Virus record (IMG/VR): IMGVR_UViG_3300032073_000004
Location: 54,831 to 118,830 of that record
Source of the DNA: a virus
Direction: 5' to 3' (one strand)
Length of the DNA stretch: 64,000 bases
Numbering within the stretch: position 1 is the stretch's first letter; each line of letters opens with the position of its first letter. This document shows, one piece after another, positions 41,852 to 51,200 of this stretch. The position numbers were made by a program, and so were the translations under genes. Under the pieces are notes generated by a model that saw nothing but the letters and a program-made list of their open reading frames with translations, made no database searches and was not told the DNA's origin.

Positions 41852-44800
41852 TACGCACCAGAGCCAGGAGGAGCACTCTTACTTCTCTTGGTGGGTGCAA
41901 GCTTGTGCCCCTTATCAGCCGTTTTTCCAGGAACTCTTATAAGCAGGCCCTTCCTCGTGGAGTGTTGTTTTTTAGCCGGACTATTCTGGTAGTCTTTTGC
42001 TTCTTGAGCTGGCTGTGGAGCTCCCAACGTTGCACCCACTGGCTCTCCTGCTTGGACACCTGCGAGCTTTCTGTCGGCATCAAAATTATTATCTCTTCTG
42101 ATACTCTGAGGGTTCATCTTTATCCATCTCTCAGTAGCAGACTGAAGAGAGGCTTGCCAGAGCTTCCAGTGTTTGTCGAATAGTCTAGTTCCGTCAACAA
42201 TAGCGTCGAGTTCTTCCTCGCTGTATTTGGAGAGTTCAACGGATATATCCATTTTAGCTGTTGTCTTATAAACTATCATGTAACCCACCAAATCATTTCT
42301 TTCCGAAACATACATGATTCTATCAATGATATCGTCTGTGTCCTGCTCCTCCATACCTGGTAGAGAAGGCTGTCTTTGTAGAAGCTTTTGAAAGACATTT
42401 AGTCCTCTTCTGAGTATTTTCTGAGCTCCGTCATTACTTGGCCTATCACCAATAATTTGTGTCTTGTCTTGCTGTACTTCTTCCGGTGGTGGATAAGGAA
42501 TACTAAATTCCATCTCGCCATTTTCCGGGTCAAAAGATATCAAGTGAAGATTCTTATATTGTTCTTCAAACTCATCCTGTAATTCTTTTGCAGTTTTATC
42601 TTCAACTTCTCTGCCGTCGTCTTCGGGGTCATATACTTGAACTTCAGCATTCTCACCCTGACCATAAAGCAAAGTATCATATTTTGTGAAAGGTAAAACA
42701 CCTCCCTCAATGAGAGTTGCCCTTATTTTTCCTTGGCATGCTTCATATTTGTTATCGGGACCATACTCGACATTGTTGAAGAAGTCTTCTGCTCCTTCTA
42801 TACCACTTTCTCCATAAAAAGAGCCATAGCATTCAATTGTTACTTTCACAGTTCTTCCACTAACGTGGATATCAATATACTGCATAAGATCTTGCATGAT
42901 GGCCGGGTCTTCCTGATTGCCAATCATGAGGTTCTGATTTGCATCCTGAAACGCATCCCGAAGGGCATCGAGCTCATACATATCCAAGTCTTCTTTCCCG
43001 TCAAACTCTCCTGAGTCGTAGATAAAAGATATCGTTGCTTCCACATTGATAGTCATATCTTCGTAGTCGTCGTATGTATCGAAAGCTAGCGATATTCTAT
43101 TTCCATGATCGAGGCGCTGTTCTGCTGCTTCCATTATCTCTTTCAGTTTACTATCGTAATCAATCATCTCATAATCGAATACAGTATCAAACCTACCTTC
43201 AAAGCCATTGTCTTTAAGTACATCTTTTAATTTACCATGTAATATTTCAAACTCATCCCCGCGCACAGGAGTATCTGTTACATCCATAAACTGCTTTGAA
43301 CCATAATGAAACTGGAATCTGTCTCCGTCATCTTCGGGATCATCACGAGTATCTCCCGGAGTATGGATATAAAACAACGGGTCATCCTCGCCACCGTAGT
43401 ATTGATTAAAATAATCTAAGCCAGGAGAAGCAGTGCACCAGCTAGTCTTTTTACCTAGTAAACATGCAGCGCCCTTTCCATGAGCTGCAGCAATAACCCA
43501 GCCATCCTTACTTCTTCTAAACTGAGGGATGCCCTGCTCGTCTCGAAGAACTTGGCCCTTGTCATCTAACTTATACCCACCAGCGAAAAACTCTGTTCTG
43601 CCAACAGCATCATTTGCCATCTTCTTGTCGTTTTCTGCATCAATAGAAGCCTGTCCAGCTTTGACGACATCATCTAGCATTTCTTTAGTTTTTATTTGCC
43701 CGATGTCAGAAACTTTCATATGTCTTGGGTGCTGAAAGAACGTTTCGAAGTTCTGACGGATAAGTATAGCATCACGGTTGGCCAGCGGGTACTGTCCTGA
43801 GAGTATTCTGTCTCTCAGCTCAGTGTCTGTTTTAAGATACCTCAGCCACCAAAATATTATCTGAGCTCGGTTTGAATCTTGTATGGATTTGTGTTTCTCC
43901 GGTTGGTGGGTGCGAGAAATGTTACCAGGAACTACATCTGCCGGAGTATATGTCAGAGATATTACTGAATGCAATTTCTTGTGTAGTCTATTATAGTCAT
44001 CACCGGGATCTTTACCTTGATCAAAGTTATAGCTTTTGATAATCTTCTTTCCGGCTTTGCCTCCGAGGGAACTCATTGCGTCGTCAAGACTGACTTCTTG
44101 CAACAACTCCTCTCCAAGTAGTTTTACTAAAATTCTTTCTTCTAACTTCATAGCACTTTCCTCTAGACCTAACTGGCCCATAATAGCATCAATACTGTCT
44201 CGCGTACCTACGAGCTCTTTTTCTGGAGCCTCTCGCGGATGATTCTTTATCCACTCTTTCGCAAGTTTTGTAAACTCTTTAAAAGCTTTCACGTCCATCT
44301 TTTCGGGCCACTCATTAGCGGCGGGACCGGTCGTTGCTGGCAAATCTGAACTCAACGAATGTGAGAAGTTTCTCAAATCGCTGATAGCACCTGCATAAAG
44401 CCTATCCATTTCTTCTGCTGGAATTTTGCTTTCGGGGTCTGTGATCATCACTGACCAGCGCATGTCCATAATAATATATTCTTGCTTTCCTTTGCGGCCA
44501 GTAATATCAAGCTTTGGTTCTCTTATTTTGGCCTTGAAAACTCTATCCACAGGAACTTCGCCATTATCATATTTTTCCTTACCACTGTTGAATGTATGTA
44601 ATGCAACGCCTTCAACCATCTTAGAATATTCAGGAAGGTCCATTTTCATTCGGAGGTAACTCACAAACTGCTCGTTCCTTGATCTGTCGTTACCTCGGAA
44701 TTCCTCGTGTCCTGTCATCTTCTCATAACCACCGATTTCATCTGGTATGGGCAAATAAACAAAATTCTTAATATTTGCAACGAGCCTTCCAGCTTCAACC

Positions 44801-45921
44801 TCAGTGGCAGACATATATGCGTGTGCACTTGGTTTGTCCGGAGCTTCGTTGTGTAGGGGAAGAACTTTGTCGTGATAGTTGCTTTCCCATTCTTTAGTCA
44901 ACTTGTCCATCAGGTCTGAATATTTCTTTTGACGTGATGCTGCAGGGTTTGGGTTTTTCTCTAGGTCATCTTCCAGTGTATCAAGCAACACATCCACCAT
45001 CATTTCTATCTTGTCTTCTTCAACACCCCAAGCTTTAAGAGCACCATCAAGAAAGTCAATGTCGTGCTGCTTATCTTCTGCGTCGAATATTTCCATCCGA
45101 CCGTTGGCGTTGAACACAAGCGCGACTTTATCGTAGCGAGTTCGATCTTTAGTCTTCGTCGGCTTCTTTTCTTTCCCAGGTTTTTCTTCTCGACCGATAA
45201 AGGGGAGAAGTTCGTGGTATTTTTTGATGAGGTTTGTGACTCTGTTGCGAGCAAACAACTCTCTTCTTCCGCTGACCTTGCCATCGTCGTCCAGCACAAC
45301 TATATCATTTGCGTTTTTAACCATCCAGGCTAAATATTTGTTTTTTCCAGAAGGGTCTTCTTGTGACATCTTGTCAATACCCCTTGGGCCACTGTATGTC
45401 TTATTCCAGTCTTCATAATCTGATAGAACCCATTGGGGGTATTTCTTTTTTAAGTCTTCGAGTTTGCCTTCAAACAGGTCGTCGAGCTGAGCGTTGAAGT
45501 CTTCAACCTCATCATCAGACATGTCTCCTGCTCTACCAGCATCAACACTTTTCGGAAGAATGTAATAGAGAGTTACGCCATGACGGTTATAATATCTATC
45601 AAACATATTTGATTCTTTGGAACCAGCCGTACACCACTTTGTCCCAGAACCATAGTGACAAGAAGCTTCTGTTGTTTTCGGTGCGACAATTTGAAATGCA
45701 TCACTAGGACTTTCTACTTTTCTGTATTCTTCTGGGGGAACACTTTTCTTTGCTTTCTTTTCTTGAGAGGCTTTCTTTAAGCTTGCGGCCTTCTGAATGA
45801 CGACTCCCATTTCCCTGGGGGTGAGAGTAGTGTGGTCTTTAGGGTTTGACTTCTTTCCTTCTTCTATCTCGTTGTCTGGCTTTCTTGTTATTTTAGCATA
45901 TATCTTTTCTTCTAATTTCAT
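41851..45921 (-). CDS. 1356-residue protein with two copies of a phage W-C-T-A domain
   Basis: Both halves have a related start (M-K-L-E-E-K-I at residue 1 and M-K-L-E-E-R-I at 591). Each has a copy of the signature G-T-K-W-C-T-A near 94 and T-S-W-C-T-A near 827, followed by N-x-F-x-x-Y-Y. The signature is known to me from marine-phage proteins of unknown function. A ribosome site (GAGG, eight bases before the ATG at 44151) precedes the second half, so it may also be made separately. The C-terminal 300 residues are acidic, then basic. It follows the transglutaminase-like gene with ATGA coupling. Confidence 0.8.
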   Translation of the reverse strand: MKLEEKIYAKITRKPDNEIEEGKKSNPKDHTTLTPREMGVVIQKAASLKKASQEKKAKKSVPPEEYRKVESPSDAFQIVAPKTTEASCHYGSGTKWCTAGSKESNMFDRYYNRHGVTLYYILPKSVDAGRAGDMSDDEVEDFNAQLDDLFEGKLEDLKKKYPQWVLSDYEDWNKTYSGPRGIDKMSQEDPSGKNKYLAWMVKNANDIVVLDDDGKVSGRRELFARNRVTNLIKKYHELLPFIGREEKPGKEKKPTKTKDRTRYDKVALVFNANGRMEIFDAEDKQHDIDFLDGALKAWGVEEDKIEMMVDVLLDTLEDDLEKNPNPAASRQKKYSDLMDKLTKEWESNYHDKVLPLHNEAPDKPSAHAYMSATEVEAGRLVANIKNFVYLPIPDEIGGYEKMTGHEEFRGNDRSRNEQFVSYLRMKMDLPEYSKMVEGVALHTFNSGKEKYDNGEVPVDRVFKAKIREPKLDITGRKGKQEYIIMDMRWSVMITDPESKIPAEEMDRLYAGAISDLRNFSHSLSSDLPATTGPAANEWPEKMDVKAFKEFTKLAKEWIKNHPREAPEKELVGTRDSIDAIMGQLGLEESAMKLEERILVKLLGEELLQEVSLDDAMSSLGGKAGKKIIKSYNFDQGKDPGDDYNRLHKKLHSVISLTYTPADVVPGNISRTHQPEKHKSIQDSNRAQIIFWWLRYLKTDTELRDRILSGQYPLANRDAILIRQNFETFFQHPRHMKVSDIGQIKTKEMLDDVVKAGQASIDAENDKKMANDAVGRTEFFAGGYKLDDKGQVLRDEQGIPQFRRSKDGWVIAAAHGKGAACLLGKKTSWCTASPGLDYFNQYYGGEDDPLFYIHTPGDTRDDPEDDGDRFQFHYGSKQFMDVTDTPVRGDEFEILHGKLKDVLKDNGFEGRFDTVFDYEMIDYDSKLKEIMEAAEQRLDHGNRISLAFDTYDDYEDMTINVEATISFIYDSGEFDGKEDLDMYELDALRDAFQDANQNLMIGNQEDPAIMQDLMQYIDIHVSGRTVKVTIECYGSFYGESGIEGAEDFFNNVEYGPDNKYEACQGKIRATLIEGGVLPFTKYDTLLYGQGENAEVQVYDPEDDGREVEDKTAKELQDEFEEQYKNLHLISFDPENGEMEFSIPYPPPEEVQQDKTQIIGDRPSNDGAQKILRRGLNVFQKLLQRQPSLPGMEEQDTDDIIDRIMYVSERNDLVGYMIVYKTTAKMDISVELSKYSEEELDAIVDGTRLFDKHWKLWQASLQSATERWIKMNPQSIRRDNNFDADRKLAGVQAGEPVGATLGAPQPAQEAKDYQNSPAKKQHSTRKGLLIRVPGKTADKGHKLAPTKRSKSAPPGSGA

Positions 45922-46505
45922 TTGATGTCCTCGTTGAGAAAGATTTCTGTTTTCCCAAACTTGGGAGTATCAAATATGTCTACTTTCTCTATTTCGAATT
46001 TTGCTGCAGCGACATAGCAGCAATCGTATATATCTGCTGAGTCTATCATCCATTCATTTTTGTCTACCTTGTTTGGTAAACGATAGTCACACCAATATTC
46101 TTGGCCGTTTTTCTCGTATATACATAGTGCATGGGCAGACATCTGTCCGTTGCCCTTTTTAAGCATAGAATAATATCCGAACCACACTCTGTCAACGAGG
46201 TTGGACTTTTTCAAAACAGTAGCCCAAAATATAGCATGGTCGTCACAATCGCCAAACAGCTTGCCGGAGTCTATATTATTTTGCAGACGTGAAGGATGAG
46301 TAAGATAGTCTAGCATTCCATTTACAGGATCTTTGCGATACTTTGTACCCCAATCAAAAAACTCGGGTATCTCACAAATGTCATTCATTTTTCTTAGTGT
46401 AACATTGTCTCTAGTTAGAAACATGGTAAGTCGATACCACACTTTTGCAAATGAGACGTTTAGTGAGAATAATTTTTTGGTGAGGAATATCTTAATTTTC
46501 TTCAT
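45918..46505 (-). CDS. Transglutaminase/papain-like cysteine enzyme
   Basis: The protein has 195 residues. The triad looks complete: Cys87 in F-G-D-C-D-D-H, His125 in S-A-H-A-L-C-I-Y, Asp140 in Y-W-C-D-Y-R. This is the bacterial transglutaminase-like cysteine protease arrangement. The N-terminal 30 residues are basic and amphipathic. It may cleave or cross-link proteins, perhaps the large tandem protein encoded next. No Shine-Dalgarno is visible; CTATTTATA lies directly before the ATG. Confidence 0.77.
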   Translation of the reverse strand: MKKIKIFLTKKLFSLNVSFAKVWYRLTMFLTRDNVTLRKMNDICEIPEFFDWGTKYRKDPVNGMLDYLTHPSRLQNNIDSGKLFGDCDDHAIFWATVLKKSNLVDRVWFGYYSMLKKGNGQMSAHALCIYEKNGQEYWCDYRLPNKVDKNEWMIDSADIYDCCYVAAAKFEIEKVDIFDTPKFGKTEIFLNEDIK

Positions 46506-46520
46506 GATATAAATAGTTTT

Positions 46521-46748
46521 TTAATACACAACTTCTAAAAAGTTTTTATACATGAAGCAGGAATAGGGTTTTTGATCAAAACTGAATGGCGCATCGGGCC
46601 GCCAAAGCCAACTAACTTTCACCATTCTTGGGTCCGGTGACAAGCCACTGCACTTCAAAATAATACCATATCTTTTTGGGGAACACTTGCTGCTCACTAA
46701 TGTTCCGACATCAATTTTATTACTCTTAACAGGTTGGACTGATTTCAT
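46521..46748 (-). CDS. Small SH3-like barrel protein
   Basis: The protein has 75 residues. The pattern V-G-T-L-V-S-S-K...Y-G-I-I-L-K-C and R-M-V-K-V-S-W-L is that of small beta-barrels abundant in this genome. It overlaps the gene before it by 23 bases. Function unknown. Confidence 0.6.
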   Translation of the reverse strand: MKSVQPVKSNKIDVGTLVSSKCSPKRYGIILKCSGLSPDPRMVKVSWLWRPDAPFSFDQKPYSCFMYKNFLEVVY

Positions 46749-47004
46749 CTATTTCTACTCCCATAATAAACAGATTTAACAAAAGTTCTTCATACTCTAC
46801 TTCATCTAACACAAACATCATATAAGATAAGAATTCTTTAGCATCACTCCTACACAGTGTATCTATATGATAACATATAAATGTCATTATCTCTGCGTCG
46901 ATGACTTCTGGTATTTCCGGAAGGCTCTCGATAGGTATATTGAATTTATATTTTGAAATTTCTTTTTTTACTTTAGCTATCTTTTCACTTCTTTTTTCAA
47001 ACAT
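46726..47004 (-). CDS. Small helical protein
   Basis: The 92-residue protein is acidic and helical, with a charged start (E-K-R-S-E-K-I-A-K-V) and a hydrophobic Leu/Phe-rich second half (L-L-L-N-L-F-I-M-G-V). No family recognised. It overlaps both neighbours. Confidence 0.58.
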   Translation of the reverse strand: MFEKRSEKIAKVKKEISKYKFNIPIESLPEIPEVIDAEIMTFICYHIDTLCRSDAKEFLSYMMFVLDEVEYEELLLNLFIMGVEIDEISPTC

Positions 47005-47524
47005 TTTCTTCCATTAAGCCCTCATAGTATTCGTCCAGCTCCTCTTCTGTCATCCATTCTGTAGGTATAAAATCTGAAGTGTTTATCTTTCCTGCGCCGG
47101 GCAAAGGAACACTCTCTTTTGTTATTTCATCTTCCCATTCAGAATATAGCTGGTCTTCTTCCTTATCAGTACGTATCTCTTCGTCTTGTTTTTCAGGCTC
47201 GGAAAAAACGTGTCTTAAAATATCATCTCTTGCTTTTTTGCAAACTCTTTCATGTTCTTGCAATTGATCGCAAGCTCTTTTAATGCTTTCGTCATATATT
47301 ATATCATACTTCTCTACTTTAATGCAATAAGAATCTAACGCCCATGCTTCTCTGTTTTTATATTTTATCCTTAAAAATATAACTCCCTGGTGTGAGCGGC
47401 TGGATTTTACATCTATGACTTCACAAACATTTCCAGGTATCATGTTATTTGATGCCTTCCAGTATTTCCACCACTTTATTCTATTAGCTATTTGAACCCA
47501 ATCACCCTTACTAAAGCTCGCCAT
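46997..47524 (-). CDS. Protein with N-terminal SH3-like domain
   Basis: The protein has 175 residues. The N-terminal 75 residues (F-S-K-G-D-W-V-Q-I-A...G-N-V-C-E-V-I-D-V) look like the small barrel fold repeated in this phage. The C-terminal half is charged, with E-W-E-D-E-I and E-E-E-L-D-E-Y-Y-E-G. Its start overlaps the HNH gene by 14 bases. Confidence 0.6.
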   Translation of the reverse strand: MASFSKGDWVQIANRIKWWKYWKASNNMIPGNVCEVIDVKSSRSHQGVIFLRIKYKNREAWALDSYCIKVEKYDIIYDESIKRACDQLQEHERVCKKARDDILRHVFSEPEKQDEEIRTDKEEDQLYSEWEDEITKESVPLPGAGKINTSDFIPTEWMTEEELDEYYEGLMEENV

Positions 47525-48116
47525 TGTTAACCCCCAAGAACCGAAACCATTCAGTCTTTTTAAAGCGCCTTGCGTAGTATCTAAAAAATTTAATATCGAA
47601 ACATAAAGGCTTTGGTCTTTTAAGTAGTTTCATGTTACATTGTAACAGAGTCTTACTGCCTTTTAAATTATTGCACTCTTTGCAGCTCGTTGCTGCATTT
47701 GCCCATGACATCTCTCCCCCTTTGGACTTTGGGATAATATGATCCACGGTCGCATGGCCTTGGGATAACTTTATTCCGCAGTATTGGCACTCGTACATAT
47801 CTCTGATAAATATGTTCATCTTGGTACATGAGGGAGAGCGAGTTCTTTTTTGAATATAGTTTTTAAGTATTATTATTTTTGGAATTCCAAACACACTGCT
47901 TACTGAGCGAAGAACTTCGAAGTCTGCATCCCTCATTTCATTCCTGTGTTTCGAATGTCTCATCCACTCTTCGAGAGTAAAAACATTATAGTCATTATCT
48001 ATCACATTTGCTGCTTCTCTGAAAACAAGATAAATGGCCCCGCGAACGCTTGTTATTCTTATGGGGCGATAGTTTTTATCTAAGACTAATACCTTCTTAT
48101 TAAGAATCAAAGGCAT
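47511..48116 (-). CDS. HNH endonuclease
   Basis: The protein has 201 residues. The HNH core is complete: C110-x2-C113, D125-H126 in T-V-D-H-I-I-P, N140, C145-x2-C148 and N150 in C-N-N-L-K. The N-terminal 90 residues have R-G-A-I-Y-L-V-F and may bind DNA. GAGG precedes the ATG. It could be a free-standing homing nuclease or serve in packaging; its place right after the tail-fibre gene does not settle this. Confidence 0.85.
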   Translation of the reverse strand: MPLILNKKVLVLDKNYRPIRITSVRGAIYLVFREAANVIDNDYNVFTLEEWMRHSKHRNEMRDADFEVLRSVSSVFGIPKIIILKNYIQKRTRSPSCTKMNIFIRDMYECQYCGIKLSQGHATVDHIIPKSKGGEMSWANAATSCKECNNLKGSKTLLQCNMKLLKRPKPLCFDIKFFRYYARRFKKTEWFRFLGVNNGEL

Positions 48117-48206
48117 GGCAGCATCCTCGGCAAACTCCCTCCTACGGGCGTAGTGCCCTATGAGGACACCACCATATTAATATATATGATAGAAGAGATA
48201 TTTTAA

Positions 48207-51200
48207 CTATCCCAAATTTATAAAGTTTACATTGGCAGGCACAGATTCCGCTTTAATCATGAGGGGCGCATATCCGGCTCCTGCCTTTACTTGTACATTT
48301 TCGTTCGTGCTATCAACTTTCATTTGGAAATACATTGTTTTAGATTCCCCAGCAGCCCAGTTGTGGGTTCCGTCTGTCCCATCAAAATACCACTGAAGAA
48401 CATATATGCCGAACTTCTCTTCTGTGTGTCCGTTTATTTGTTCATCATTCCAATCAGAGCCCCAGCTTCCCTCAGTGGATTCAGAGTCGCTATCGGTTAT
48501 TCTACATCTCCAAAGATTCTCTGAAGAATCAAAATCTCTAATAGACATCTTGAGAGTCACCAGCACCTTGCGGCTCGCTGGGACAGTGAAAGTGATAGAG
48601 GGCTTAATGTTGGCATCACTATCACTATTAATTTGTTTATAGGTCGTTGTGAAACTGCCGCAGGAAAATGTAGTAGTTGCACCGTCCATAATTGTTTGTG
48701 ACAAGAGAGTTGAACCGCTGACGATATCGAGAGGAACTTTCGGGTTATTCGTTCCAATACCTACATTTCCGGAGCCACTAATGAACAAAGAGTTTGCAGT
48801 TGCTTTTCTACTTATCGACAACACATTGGTATCTGATGTGGAGTTATCTCTGACTCCCAAATGAAGCATTCCATTGTGAGGAGAAGCGGCATCACCGTCA
48901 TAATCTAGAAATGCGCCATAGGTCATAACTTGACTTCCGTTAGTATCCTCTGCCATCTCTAGCCGACCAGAAAAGTTTGATGCTGAACTGTTGTCTCCAC
49001 CGAGGCGTATTGAAACTACTCCGCCATCTGCATCGCCCTCAATTGATAAGTTAGCATAAGGGCTGGTCGTACCAATTCCTACCTTGTTGCCGCTACTATC
49101 AACATATAGAGTGTCTGTATCAAACGTCGCATTACCGGTGAAAGTCGGACTTGCAGTAGGCGCTTTCGCATCAAGCTGAGTTTGAATAGCACTGGTCACA
49201 CCGTCAACATAATTTAGTTCTGTTGCTGTAGCTGTGACTAAAGTACCGCCCAGGGATAAGCCTGCCGAAGAGCCGTTATGTGATGATATATCAGCGTCGC
49301 CAGTTACAGTGAGATCATCATTTACAAACATATCATCAGTGCATCTTATATCTCCGTTCACGTCCAAGGTATAACTTGGGGTACTATCAAGGATGCCAAC
49401 AAAACCGTTTGTTCCTTTGATGCTTATTGCTGTGTTTGTCGTGCTGTCTCTTTGTCCAAATATTAAATTACCACTAGAATTATAATAAATAGGAAACCAA
49501 TTATCTGCATCTGATTTTTCAAGCCTGATGCCGCCTGTGCTATCTTGGGCCGACTGTTTAATATGAAATTTAGAGTCCGGGTCGTTGGTACCAACACCAA
49601 CATCACCATCATTCTGGATTCTCATTCTTTCAGTATCGTTTGTGCCGAAATAGAGGTCGTAGTTTGTTGATACATTCAGGTAAGTGTTACCGTCGGTATT
49701 TATAGAATTGCCGTCAATATACATGTTGGTACTGCTGTCTGTTATTTTTACAGTAGCGTTACCTAATGTAAGCCCACCTATATCTCCAACTGTAGCATTT
49801 CTGTCAACGTGCAATGCTGCAGCCGGAGAAGTTTCATTGATGCCAACTCTGTTCAAACTTGGGTTGTAAGAAATACCAGCGTCGGTTTTTAATTGTTGTG
49901 TTGCAGCAGTGCTATCAACAAAGGTTAGGTAATGAGATGCGTTGCCGCTATCCGTTGCGGTAGTGACGTTAGTAGCGTTAGTAGCGTTGGTAGCAGTTGC
50001 GGCATTGCCACCGGTTGCTAATTTTCCGTCTAATTGAGTTTGGATGGCGGAGGTTACACCGTCAACGTAATTTAGTTCTGTTGCAGTTGCAGTGACTAAT
50101 GTGCCACCAAGTTTAAATCCATTGGCAGAACCGTCGTGAGTGCTGATATTAACATCTGCTCCGAAGGTAGCATCACCATCTTGGTCAACCAACAATGCGT
50201 TTACATCTGTGCCACTCTGATTATCCATAATAAGAGCAAACTGGTTTGCATCACCGTCATTGTCTCCAAGATACCTAATTGCCCACCCATGCGTTTGGAC
50301 GCCGCTTTGTAATACCCTAATTACGTCTGCATCCGTATCGTTGCCTCCATTCATAATTATCGCGGGAGTTGTTTCTGTGAGTTTGGTGATGGTGAGCGAA
50401 GCACCATCCCATGTAAGATCACTGTTTCCTTTAAAGGAGCCTGTGCCAGTTGCTGTAAGGACTCTGTTGTTTGCTCCGCTCGACATAAAGTCAGTAACGT
50501 CTACGGATAGATGATCTCCAGTTAAGTCAAGCCCGTTACCTACTGCTAAGTTTGTATTATCACTTATATCAATTGAGCTGAGTGTTGCCAACGATCCTAA
50601 GCCTAGTGTAGCTCTGGCTGTCGAAGCATTTGCGTCGTCGATAAGAGTTTTACCGAATGCAGATACGGTCGTTGTGCCAATAGTCAAGTCGCCATCTATC
50701 TGCAAGTTTCCGGACTCATCAAGATTTAAAATTTCCGTATTATAAGCATTGACAGTAAACTCATTAGATGAATTATTATTTGAGTCTATAACAAGATTTA
50801 TATCGCCATAAGATCTAATATTGAGATCACTGGTGGTGCCATTTATATCTCCGCCCTCGACCACGATATCCTTGTGAGCAGTTAAATCTCCTTCAACTCT
50901 TAATGTGTCTCCAAGAGTTGCCGCTCCGGAGCCAGAGATGGTCCCTTCGACAGACAAGTTATTGCCTAAGCTTGTTGCGCCTGCAACTTGCAAAGTACTA
51001 GAGCCGGAAATAGCAGCAGCAGCCAAGTTTCCTGTGAAAGTTGGGCTCGCTGCAGGCGCTTTCGCATTCAACTGAGTTTGAATAGCACTGGTAACACCGT
51101 CAACATAATTTAGTTCTGCTGCAGTTGCAGTAACTAATGTGCCGCCGAGCTTGAAGCCATTGGCAGATCCGTCGTGAGTGCTGACATTGACATCTGCGCC

